The position numbers and the translations under genes were made by a program. From contig JBGFRR010000043.1 in assembly GCA_041695045.1 (NCBI GenBank), positions 1-24,066 of the forward strand: a stretch of DNA of 24,066 nt, given 5' to 3'. The notes below the pieces were generated by a model. That model worked only from the letters and a program-made list of their open reading frames with translations, was not told where the DNA came from and did not search any database. Each line of letters starts with the position of its first letter. Positions within the stretch are counted from its first letter, which is position 1. This document shows positions 1 through 6,075 of the stretch, piece by piece. This DNA comes from JBGFRR01 sp041695045 (GTDB lineage: Bacteria; Bacteroidota; Ignavibacteria; UBA10030).

Positions 1-68
1 GCAGGATTTTATCAAACCTGCGGTTTGATCTATCTTTCGAATGAACCGACAGGTTCATTGGCAGTTAC
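1..68 (+). repeat. Tandem-hairpin dispersed repeat, copy 1
   Basis: This 68-base element is repeated at 19111-19178 with only two mismatches (positions 20 and 47). It contains two consecutive perfect palindromes: ATCAAACC at 11-18 pairing with GGTTTGAT at 22-29 (3-base loop), and AATGAACC at 40-47 pairing with GGTTCATT at 52-59 (4-base loop). It ends 41 bases before the rpsC start. No poly-T tract follows either hairpin, so it is not a standard intrinsic terminator. It lies at the very edge of the window, so its left boundary may be cut. The function is unknown; it could be a REP/MITE-like dispersed repeat or a structured mRNA leader. Confidence 0.85.
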
Positions 69-109
69 ATCGAACCAAAGAAAACACAAGCGTAACTTCG
101 GAGGCTCAT

Positions 110-754
110 TTGGGTCAAAAAACCAATCCAACCGGATTCCGGCTCGGCATCACCAAGAACTGGGAATCAAATTGGTACGATGATAAAAGCTACGGCGGCA
201 AGTTGCAGGAAGACCTGATGGTGCGGAACTACATCCGCAACCGCCTCAAGAAAGCAGGGATCTCCAAAATTATCATCGAGCGAACGCCGAAGCGGGCGGT
301 GATTACCATCCACACCTCGCGACCGGGGATTGTCATCGGAAAGAGCGGCAAAGAAATTGCGCAGCTCGAGGAAGAGCTCAAGAAGATTACGGCAAAGGAC
401 GTTAAAATCCTGATTCATGAAATTAAGCGACCGGAGTTAGATGCGTACCTTGTGGCGGAGAACATCGCCTCGCAATTAGAAGGGCGCATTTCGTTCCGAC
501 GAGCAATGAAGCAGGCCATTACGGCGGCGATGCGGATGGGATCCGAAGGGATTCGTGTGATGTGTGCCGGCCGGCTCGGTGGCGCCGAAATCGCGCGTAC
601 GGAACACTACAAGGACGGACGGATTCCGCTGCAAACGATCCGTGCCGACATCGATTACGCCAATGCAACCGCGCGCACCATCTACGGTGCCATCGGCGTG
701 AAGGTCTGGATCTGCAAAGGTGAAATTCTGAACCTCGCCTCCACGCGAGGATAA
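110..754 (+). CDS. rpsC: 30S ribosomal protein S3
   Basis: Small-subunit protein S3 lies near the mRNA entry tunnel and contributes to mRNA unwinding. The 214-residue product begins GQKTNPTGFRLG after the initiator, as S3 does. It has a type II KH domain whose GKSG loop falls at about residues 77-80, followed by the conserved C-terminal S3 domain. The start is TTG at 110, preceded by CGGAGG at 99-104. An upstream in-frame ATG at 41 is rejected because it lies inside the dispersed repeat and would add 23 residues absent from the family. Translation of rplP starts 12 bases after the stop. The usual upstream neighbour rplV is not visible in the first 109 bases. Confidence 0.97.
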   Translation: MGQKTNPTGFRLGITKNWESNWYDDKSYGGKLQEDLMVRNYIRNRLKKAGISKIIIERTPKRAVITIHTSRPGIVIGKSGKEIAQLEEELKKITAKDVKILIHEIKRPELDAYLVAENIASQLEGRISFRRAMKQAITAAMRMGSEGIRVMCAGRLGGAEIARTEHYKDGRIPLQTIRADIDYANATARTIYGAIGVKVWICKGEILNLASTRG

Positions 755-766
755 CGGAGAAACGCT

Positions 767-1198
767 ATGTTGATGCCCAAACGAGTCAAGTTTCGAAAAG
801 CGCAGCGCGGCCGCCGTCGGGGCAAGGCAAGTCGCGGCGCGTCTGTGGCGTTCGGCGACTTCGGCCTGAAAGCGCTCGAGCCCGGCTGGATTACCCAGCG
901 GCAGATCGAGGCATCCCGCGTCGCCCTCACGCGCATGATGAAGCGCGAAGGCAAAGTGTGGATCCGCATCTTTCCCGACAAGCCCGTGACGAAGAAGCCT
1001 GCAGAGACCCGTCAGGGCGGCGGCAAGGGAGCGCCGGAGTTCTGGGTGGCGGTCGTGAAGCCCGGACGCGTGCTCTTTGAGCTGGGGGGCGTCAATAGGC
1101 AAGTCGCGCAGGAGGCGTTCCATCTCGCAGCGCACAAACTACCGGTCAAGACGAAGTTCATCACGCGGCACGGTTACCAAAGTTCACAAGCACCATGA
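767..1198 (+). CDS. rplP: 50S ribosomal protein L16
   Basis: L16 is a large-subunit protein that helps position tRNA near the A site and the peptidyl-transferase region. The 143-residue product begins MLMPKRVKFRKAQRGRRRG, the typical very basic L16 N-terminus, and its length is normal for the family (about 136-144). The start is preceded by a GGAG-type site at 756-759. Its TGA stop overlaps the rpmC ATG in an ATGA junction at 1195-1198, so the two are probably translationally coupled. Nothing odd is seen in the sequence. Confidence 0.98.
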   Translation: MLMPKRVKFRKAQRGRRRGKASRGASVAFGDFGLKALEPGWITQRQIEASRVALTRMMKREGKVWIRIFPDKPVTKKPAETRQGGGKGAPEFWVAVVKPGRVLFELGGVNRQVAQEAFHLAAHKLPVKTKFITRHGYQSSQAP

Positions 1199-1437
1199 AA
1201 GCACACGAACTACGCGAACTCTCCGATGCAGAGCTGACGAAGCGGATTCAGGAGGAAGAAGAAAACCTCTCCAACCTCCGCTTCCAGAAGGTCCTGAGCC
1301 AGCTTGAAAACCCGATGAAGCTCATGCACATCCGCCGCGACATTGCGCGCATGAAGACCATCCTGCGCGAGCGGCAGTTGAAGCTCTCACGACCGCGACC
1401 GGCACCCGCGACAACGACAAAGGGGAAAAATGGATAA
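1195..1437 (+). CDS. rpmC: 50S ribosomal protein L29
   Basis: L29 is a small helical-hairpin protein at the polypeptide exit tunnel, next to L23, near where SRP and trigger factor dock. The 80-residue product shows the two-helix pattern: ELRELSDAEL near the N-terminus and an IRRDIARMKTILRER segment at about residues 47-61. A short Pro/Ala/Thr/Lys-rich tail of about 15 residues follows, slightly longer than typical L29 (about 63-70). It overlaps rplP by four bases upstream and rpsQ by eight bases downstream, a tight coupling typical of S10 operons. Confidence 0.96.
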   Translation: MKAHELRELSDAELTKRIQEEEENLSNLRFQKVLSQLENPMKLMHIRRDIARMKTILRERQLKLSRPRPAPATTTKGKNG

Positions 1438-1714
1438 CACGGCATCAATGACGAACGCTGCGCCACGCGGCCGACGCAAAGTCCGAATTGGAAAAGTCGT
1501 CAGCAATACGATGCAGAAGAGCATCGTCGTTGCCATCGAGCGGCAGGTTGCTCATCCCATCTACAAAAAGTATTTCCGTCAGACGTCCAAGCTGATAGCG
1601 CATGACGAGAAGAATGAAGCCGCGGTCGGCGATGTCGTGAAGGTGATGGAAACGCGCCCGCTCAGCCGCCGCAAGCGCTGGCGGTTGGTCGAGGTCGTCA
1701 AAAAGGCGAAATAA
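1430..1714 (+). CDS. rpsQ: 30S ribosomal protein S17
   Basis: S17 is an OB-fold primary binder of the 16S rRNA 5' domain and is needed early in 30S assembly. The 94-residue product has the conserved RKVRIGKVVSNTMQKSIVVAIER core and the PLSRRKRWRLVEVV C-terminal segment. The ATG at 1430 has an AAGGGG site a few bases upstream and is preferred; an in-frame ATG at 1448 would remove six residues and cannot be excluded. The gene overlaps the end of rpmC and is followed 28 bases later by rplN. Confidence 0.96.
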   Translation: MDNTASMTNAAPRGRRKVRIGKVVSNTMQKSIVVAIERQVAHPIYKKYFRQTSKLIAHDEKNEAAVGDVVKVMETRPLSRRKRWRLVEVVKKAK

Positions 1715-1742
1715 CTACAGCAGCGACGCTCAGGAGTTTGGA

Positions 1743-2111
1743 ATGATCCAGGAAGAAACAAATCTCGTCGTCGCCGACAACTCGGGCGCCAAGAAGGTGC
1801 GGTGCATCCGTGTACTTGGCGGACATGATAAGCGCTACGCCGGAGTGGGCGATGTGATCGTTGTGTCGGTCAAGAGTGCCATTCCCGGTGCGCCGGTCAA
1901 GAAGGGCGAAGTCTCACGCGCCGTCGTAGTACGGACCAAGAAAGAGACACGCCGCAAGGATGGAACCTACATCCGCTTCGATGAGAACGCGGCTGTTCTG
2001 CTGACGCCTCAGGGCGAGCCGCGTGGCACGCGCATCTTCGGCCCGGTTGCGCGCGAGCTCCGTGAGCGACAATTCATGAAGATTGTATCACTGGCGCCCG
2101 AGGTTTTGTAA
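1743..2111 (+). CDS. rplN: 50S ribosomal protein L14
   Basis: L14 is a beta-barrel large-subunit protein that forms an intersubunit bridge and is the docking site for the silencing factor RsfS. The product is 122 residues, the canonical length, with the signature N-terminus MIQEETNLVVADNSGAKKV and the conserved GTRIFGPVARELRE segment near the C-terminus. A good AGGAG site precedes the ATG (AGGAGTTTGG). The GAGG near its own 3' end serves as the probable ribosome binding site for rplX, implying coupled translation. Confidence 0.98.
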   Translation: MIQEETNLVVADNSGAKKVRCIRVLGGHDKRYAGVGDVIVVSVKSAIPGAPVKKGEVSRAVVVRTKKETRRKDGTYIRFDENAAVLLTPQGEPRGTRIFGPVARELRERQFMKIVSLAPEVL

Positions 2112-2115
2112 CGAT

Positions 2116-2451
2116 ATGGCAAGCACATTACACGTTCACAAGAACGACAACGTTCTTGTCGTTGCCGGCAACGCACGCGGCAAACAGGGAAAGGTGCTGA
2201 AGGTATTTCCGGAAACGCGCAGGGTGATTGTGGAGAACGTCAACATCCGGAAGCGGCACACGAGACCGTCGCAGAAGAATCCGCAAGGAGGTATCGTGCA
2301 GAAGGAAGTCCCCATCCATGCATCCAATGTGATGGTGGTTTGCCCGAAGTGCGGCCAGCCGGCGCGCGTCGGTCATGCGCATGTTGTCGACCCGACGAGC
2401 AACAGAAAAAAAACCATGCGCGTCTGTCGTCGTTGTGCTGAGATGTTTTAA
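2116..2451 (+). CDS. rplX: 50S ribosomal protein L24, zinc-ribbon form
   Basis: L24 nucleates early 50S assembly and sits near the exit tunnel. The 111-residue product carries an N-terminal KOW motif (KNDNVLVVAGNARGKQGKVLKV) and the conserved RKRHTRPSQKNPQGGI segment. At the C-terminus it has CPKC at residues 76-79 and CRRC at 104-107, a zinc-ribbon pair seen in the zinc-binding version of L24. The start at 2116 is four bases after the rplN stop, with GAGG inside the rplN 3' end. A longer reading from 2083 is rejected because the extra residues do not match L24. Confidence 0.97.
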   Translation: MASTLHVHKNDNVLVVAGNARGKQGKVLKVFPETRRVIVENVNIRKRHTRPSQKNPQGGIVQKEVPIHASNVMVVCPKCGQPARVGHAHVVDPTSNRKKTMRVCRRCAEMF

Positions 2452-2461
2452 GGATCGTCCT

Positions 2462-3136
2462 ATGGCACAAGAAAAAGCACAGAAGAAAGCCCAGGCTCAG
2501 GAGCAGGCCGCCGAGTCGAAGGGAAAAAAAGGAGCAGCGCAGGAGAGGGGTGCTCCGCCGAGACTGTTTCTCCGCTTCAAGAACGAAGTTGCCGGCCAGC
2601 TGATGAAGAAGTTCCAGTACCGGAACATCATGCAGGTGCCGCGGTTGGAGAAGATCGCCGTCAACATCGGTGTGGGGCGCGCAACGCAGGACCCCAAACT
2701 ACTCGACGCTGCCGTGAAAGAGCTCGAGACCATGACCGGGCAAAAGCCGGTCATCGCTAAGGCGAAGAAGTCTATCTCCAACTTCAAGCTGCGCGAAGGC
2801 GTGCCCATCGGATGCCGGGTGACGCTGCGGCGCGCAAAGATGTACGAGTTCCTCGACCGCTTCATCAACGTGGCGCTTCCCCGCGTGCGTGATTTTCGCG
2901 GTATGCCGGATAAGTCGTTCGACGGCCACGGCAACTACACCATCGGCATCAAAGAGCAAATCATCTTCCCGGAGATCGATGTGGACAAGGTTTCACGCAT
3001 CACGGGCATGGATATCACCTTTGTGACAACGGCAAAAACCGACGCCGAAGCGTATGAGCTGCTCAAGGGGTTGGGGATGCCGTTCATCAAGCGGCAGGAA
3101 GTTGTGCAGCCGGCCGAATCAACGACGCAATTGTAA
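2462..3136 (+). CDS. rplE: 50S ribosomal protein L5 with N-terminal charged extension
   Basis: L5 binds 5S rRNA in the central protuberance with L18 and contacts P-site tRNA. The product is 224 residues against about 179 for typical L5. The conserved core begins near residue 40 (LFLRFKNEVAGQLMKKFQYRN) and continues with MQVPRLEKIAVNIGVG and the TGQKPVIAKAKKSISNFKLREG segment. The first 38 or so residues are a Lys/Gln/Ala/Glu-rich low-complexity tail with no family counterpart. The ATG at 2462 has an AAGGA site at 2450-2454 and no internal in-frame ATG gives a family-length start, so the tail appears genuinely translated. A longer reading from 2375 overlaps rplX and is rejected. Confidence 0.95.
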   Translation: MAQEKAQKKAQAQEQAAESKGKKGAAQERGAPPRLFLRFKNEVAGQLMKKFQYRNIMQVPRLEKIAVNIGVGRATQDPKLLDAAVKELETMTGQKPVIAKAKKSISNFKLREGVPIGCRVTLRRAKMYEFLDRFINVALPRVRDFRGMPDKSFDGHGNYTIGIKEQIIFPEIDVDKVSRITGMDITFVTTAKTDAEAYELLKGLGMPFIKRQEVVQPAESTTQL

Positions 3137-3151
3137 GGCAAAGGAGTTCGC

Positions 3152-3337
3152 GTGGCACGTTTGGCAATGGTCGTAAAAGCAAAGAGGCCGCCGAAGTTTA
3201 AGGTGCGCCGGCATAACCGCTGCAGCATCTGTGGCCGCCCGCGGGCATACTACCGCAAGTTCGGCGTGTGCCGCATCTGCTTCCGCACGATGGCCCTGGA
3301 AGGAAAAATCCCCGGCGTCCGCAAAGCAAGCTGGTAG
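3152..3337 (+). CDS. rpsN: 30S ribosomal protein S14, type Z (zinc)
   Basis: S14 is a late-assembling protein of the 30S head. The 61-residue product is the short zinc-binding version: CSIC and CRIC pairs (CxxC-x12-CxxC) lie in the stretch that starts RHNRCSICGRPRAYYRKF. The C-terminal GKIPGVRKASW is the conserved S14 ending. The start is GTG at 3152 with AAGGAG at 3140-3145. It is followed by an unusually long 119-base gap before rpsH that holds a hairpin and a start-stop element. Confidence 0.97.
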   Translation: MARLAMVVKAKRPPKFKVRRHNRCSICGRPRAYYRKFGVCRICFRTMALEGKIPGVRKASW

Positions 3338-3347
3338 CAGAGCGGCG

Positions 3348-3374
3348 CGGTCCGCTGACGGCGGAGACGGACCG
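3348..3374 (+). other. Stem-loop in the rpsN-rpsH spacer
   Basis: CGGTCCG at 3348-3354 is the exact reverse complement of CGGACCG at 3368-3374, giving a 7-bp GC-rich stem with a 13-base loop. There is no T-run after it, so it is unlikely to terminate transcription. The 119-base spacer is long for this operon. In E. coli the spc operon is feedback-controlled by S8 through mRNA structure near rplE; a similar role here is only a guess, because the S8 consensus site was not recognised. Confidence 0.4.
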
Positions 3375-3408
3375 GGAGCACCATCAGAACAATACCCCGC
3401 TGTGATGT

Positions 3409-3425
3409 AGGAGGCGGGAATGTAG
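3409..3425 (+). other. Ribosome binding site followed by a start-stop element (ATGTAG)
   Basis: A perfect AGGAGG at 3409-3414 is followed five bases later by ATG directly joined to TAG (3420-3425). This creates a minimal open reading frame with no sense codon after the initiator, 31 bases before the rpsH start at 3457. rpsH has its own AGGAG at 3442-3446. The element may be chance, or a ribosome-loading or stalling site affecting rpsH translation. Confidence 0.4.
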
Positions 3426-3456
3426 AGAGTAAGCACGTTTCAGGAGTACACGACGG

Positions 3457-3852
3457 ATGTCGATGACTGACCCCATTTCAGATTTTCTCACACGCATTCG
3501 CAACGCGTCGAAGGCGAAGCATAAGCGCGTGGAGATTCCCGCGTCGAACCTCAAGAAGGCCATGGCGCAAATCCTTCTCGACCAGAAGTATATTTCCAAC
3601 TTCACGGTGCTGGAAGACGAGAAACAGGGGGTCCTTCGCATTCACCTGAAGTATCACAACGGCAAGCCGGTGATTGCCGGACTGCGTCGCGTCAGTCGTC
3701 CCGGCATCCGCCAGTACCGTCCGGCCACCGAGCTTCCGCGCGTGTTGGGCGGATTAGGCATCGCCATCGTCTCGACGTCGAAAGGCGTGATGACGGATGC
3801 CCAGGCCCGCAAGCAGAATGTGGGCGGCGAAGTGCTTGCGTATATCTGGTAA
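3457..3852 (+). CDS. rpsH: 30S ribosomal protein S8
   Basis: S8 is a primary binder of the 16S rRNA central domain and, in E. coli, the autogenous regulator of the spc operon. The 131-residue product has the normal length. It begins MSMTDPISDFLTRIRNA, typical of S8, and ends with the family signature STSKGVMTDAQARKQ followed by NVGGEVLAYIW. The ATG has AGGAG at 3442-3446. It follows a long non-coding spacer, whereas its downstream neighbour rplF is 26 bases away. Confidence 0.98.
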   Translation: MSMTDPISDFLTRIRNASKAKHKRVEIPASNLKKAMAQILLDQKYISNFTVLEDEKQGVLRIHLKYHNGKPVIAGLRRVSRPGIRQYRPATELPRVLGGLGIAIVSTSKGVMTDAQARKQNVGGEVLAYIW

Positions 3853-3878
3853 CTCGAGTTTGAACAGGAGGATATAGC

Positions 3879-4427
3879 GTGTCTCGTATTGGACGAAAAC
3901 CGATTCCGGTAACCAAGGGTGTCACCGTTACCCGCCGGAACGGAACTGTCATTGTGAAAGGACCGAAGGGTGAGTTGCAAGCGAGCGTCCATCCGAATAT
4001 CAGCATCGAAATCAAGGATGGCGAAGTTCTGGTCGCCCGGAAGTCCGAGAGTAAGCCCGATCGCTCGTTACACGGTCTTTGGCGCGCGCTGGTTGCGAAC
4101 ATGATCAGCGGGGTGACGGAGGGTTTCTCGAAGAGGTTGGAGATCGTCGGCGTTGGCTATCGTGCGGAGATGAAGGGCAAGAAGCTTCAACTCCAGCTCG
4201 GCTACTCGCACCCGATTGTCTTCGGGCCGCCGGAGGGCATCAAGGTCGAAACGCCGACGCAAACACAGATCGTCGTCAGCGGGATCGACAAGCAACTGGT
4301 CGGTCTTGTCGCGGCAAAAATTCGCTCCTTCCGCCCCCCCGAGCCGTACAAGGGCAAAGGCGTGAAATACGAGAACGAATTCATCCGCCGCAAAGCCGGC
4401 AAGGCTGCGGCTGGTGCGGCAAAGTAA
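3879..4427 (+). CDS. rplF: 50S ribosomal protein L6
   Basis: L6 lies at the base of the L7/L12 stalk near the sarcin-ricin loop and the GTPase-associated centre. The 182-residue product has family-typical length with two related alpha/beta domains, the N-terminal MSRIGRKPI motif and the C-terminal signature PEPYKGKGVKYENEF. The start is GTG at 3879, preceded by AGGAGG at 3866-3871. A short Ala/Gly/Lys tail ends the protein. It is followed 35 bases later by rplR. Confidence 0.97.
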   Translation: MSRIGRKPIPVTKGVTVTRRNGTVIVKGPKGELQASVHPNISIEIKDGEVLVARKSESKPDRSLHGLWRALVANMISGVTEGFSKRLEIVGVGYRAEMKGKKLQLQLGYSHPIVFGPPEGIKVETPTQTQIVVSGIDKQLVGLVAAKIRSFRPPEPYKGKGVKYENEFIRRKAGKAAAGAAK

Positions 4428-4462
4428 GGGCGTGTCGTCCTCACGCTCATGAGGAGAAGCGT

Positions 4463-4831
4463 ATGATTCGGAAAAACACACTCGAACGACGGCTGAAGAA
4501 GAAAGCCCGGATCCGCAAGCGCGTGAAGGGAACGCCAACCGTCCCACGGTTGACAGTCTACCGAAGTCTGAAGCACATCTACGCGCAGGTCGTTGATGAT
4601 ACAAGCGGGAAGACGATCGTGACGGCCTCGACACTTTCGAAGGAATTGCGGGATCAGGTGGAGAGCGCCGAGAAACCGACGGACGTAGGCAAACTCGTCG
4701 GGAAGCTTGCGGCACAGCGGGCAATCGAAAAGAACATCACGCATGTCGTGTTCGACCGGAACGGCTATCTCTACCACGGCCGGGTGAAAGCGGTGGCGGA
4801 CGGTGCTCGTGAAGCCGGACTGAAATTCTAA
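4463..4831 (+). CDS. rplR: 50S ribosomal protein L18
   Basis: L18 binds 5S rRNA with L5 and links it to 23S rRNA in the central protuberance. The 122-residue product has an Arg/Lys-rich disordered N-terminus (residues 1-25) and then the conserved core PRLTVYRSLKHIYAQVVDD. The C-terminal VVFDRNGYLYHGRVKAVADG segment is the family signature. The ATG at 4463 has GAGGAG at 4451-4456. A longer frame running from 4079 through rplF is rejected because L18 similarity begins only at 4463. Confidence 0.97.
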   Translation: MIRKNTLERRLKKKARIRKRVKGTPTVPRLTVYRSLKHIYAQVVDDTSGKTIVTASTLSKELRDQVESAEKPTDVGKLVGKLAAQRAIEKNITHVVFDRNGYLYHGRVKAVADGAREAGLKF

Positions 4832-4855
4832 CGCGTCGGGAGAGCTCAAGAACGT

Positions 4856-5362
4856 ATGGCAAAAGTCAAAGCAGGCGAACTGGAACTCAAAGAGCGGCTC
4901 GTCCACATCAACCGTGTTGCCAAAGTAGTAAAGGGGGGACGGCGCTTCAGCTTTAACGCCATCGTGGTGGTCGGCGACGGCAAAGGGCATGTCGGTATCG
5001 GTTTGGGCAAAGCGAACGAAGTTGCAGACGCCATCTCCAAAGGTGCGGACGATGCGCGGAAGAACGTCGTGAAAGTTCCCATCTCTCAAGGAACGATCCC
5101 GCATGCAGTGATCGGGAAATTTGGTGCCGGCAAAGTGTTGCTGAAGCCTGCATCGCCCGGTACAGGGCTTATCGCCGGCGGCGGCGTGCGTGCCGTGCTC
5201 GAATCCGCAGGGGTGAAGGATGTGTTGACCAAGCAGATGGGCTCGCCCAATCCGCACAACGTTGTGAAGGCGACGATGAAGGCGCTGCTCAGTCTTTCCG
5301 ATTCGAACATGGTGGCAGCCCGTCGCGGTATCTCGCTCTCGGAACTGTTTCAAAACAACTAA
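4856..5362 (+). CDS. rpsE: 30S ribosomal protein S5
   Basis: S5 takes part in decoding fidelity and, with S3 and S4, forms the mRNA entry site. The 168-residue product has the N-terminal double-stranded-RNA-binding-like domain (INRVAKVVKGGRRFSF and GKGHVGIGLGKANEV, about residues 19-60). The C-terminal domain contains GTGLIAGGGVRAVLESAGV. Length is normal. A modest GGGAG-like site at 4839-4843 precedes the ATG at 4856. The rpmD start follows within 13 bases of the stop. Confidence 0.98.
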   Translation: MAKVKAGELELKERLVHINRVAKVVKGGRRFSFNAIVVVGDGKGHVGIGLGKANEVADAISKGADDARKNVVKVPISQGTIPHAVIGKFGAGKVLLKPASPGTGLIAGGGVRAVLESAGVKDVLTKQMGSPNPHNVVKATMKALLSLSDSNMVAARRGISLSELFQNN

Positions 5363-5374
5363 CCCGTGAAGCCT

Positions 5375-5569
5375 ATGGCTGAGACCAAGAAAATCAAAAT
5401 CACCCAGGTTCGTAGTGTCATCGACGAGCACTATCGCATGAAGCGGACGATCAAAGCGCTCGGACTCGGTCGGCCGCGTTACAGCGTGATCCACAACGAC
5501 ACGCCGCAGATTCGTGGGATGATCAACCGCGTACGCCATATAGTGACGGTCGAAGAGGTGAAGAACTAA
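5375..5569 (+). CDS. rpmD: 50S ribosomal protein L30
   Basis: L30 is a small ferredoxin-like-fold protein of the 50S subunit. The 64-residue product shows the family pattern: IKITQVRSVID at the start, then the IKALGLGRPRYSVIHND segment, then IRGMINRVRHIVTVEEV at the end. ATG at 5375 is chosen since it gives a family-like N-terminus; an in-frame GTG at 5366 would add three residues. The ribosome binding site is weak (GAAG), so coupling to rpsE, whose stop is 12 bases upstream, may drive translation. It sits between rpsE and rplO as usual. Confidence 0.93.
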   Translation: MAETKKIKITQVRSVIDEHYRMKRTIKALGLGRPRYSVIHNDTPQIRGMINRVRHIVTVEEVKN

Positions 5570-5593
5570 GTCGCATTCTGAAACGAGCAAGCA

Positions 5594-6061
5594 ATGGCAA
5601 GAGCAATTCTGAGTAACTTAAAACCCGCAAAGGGATCGCGCAGGAAGGTCAAGCGCATCGGTCGCGGTCAGGGGTCCGGCCATGGTGGTACGGCCACACG
5701 CGGCCATAAGGGTGCAAAGTCGCGGTCGGGCTTCACGTTCCGTTACTGGTTCGAAGGCGGACAGATGCCGTTGATCCGCCGCATACCGAAGTTCGGTTTC
5801 AAGAGTCGCAACCGCGTCGAGTATCAGGTTGTCAACGTCAACGCGCTGGAACGCCTTGTTGCGGAGAAGAAGCTGGACGGCGCGGTGGTGTCGCCCGAGA
5901 CGCTTCACAACGCGGGAGCAATTTCGAAGAAGAACGAGCCGGTCAAAATCCTCGGCGAAGGCGCGCTCGCGAGTAAGCTGAACGTCAGCGCGCATGCCTT
6001 TAGTAAGTCGGCTATCGCAAAGATCGAAGCGGCCGGCGGAACAGTAACCGTGATTCGCTGA
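5594..6061 (+). CDS. rplO: 50S ribosomal protein L15
   Basis: L15 is a late-assembly protein with a long Gly/Arg-rich N-terminal arm that penetrates 23S rRNA. The 155-residue product has that arm at residues 10-50 (GRGQGSGHGGTATRGHKGAK). The globular domain follows, with IRRIPKFGFKSRNRVEYQVVN and the C-terminal KLNVSAHAFSKSAIAKIEAAGG segment. Length is normal. The Shine-Dalgarno sequence is weak. It is followed by secY after 14 bases, the standard arrangement. Confidence 0.97.
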   Translation: MARAILSNLKPAKGSRRKVKRIGRGQGSGHGGTATRGHKGAKSRSGFTFRYWFEGGQMPLIRRIPKFGFKSRNRVEYQVVNVNALERLVAEKKLDGAVVSPETLHNAGAISKKNEPVKILGEGALASKLNVSAHAFSKSAIAKIEAAGGTVTVIR

Positions 6062-6075
6062 TGCGAAAGGATTGA

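Noticed and set aside
41..109. Longer rpsC starting at ATG 41
   Set aside because: The extra 23 codons fall mostly in the dispersed repeat, do not match S3, and the TTG at 110 has a good ribosome binding site.
4202..5590. 462-codon minus-strand open frame
   Set aside because: It lies antisense to rplF, rplR, rpsE and rpmD; long antisense frames arise from GC-rich third codon positions, and the translation is compositionally implausible (rich in His, Arg, Cys).
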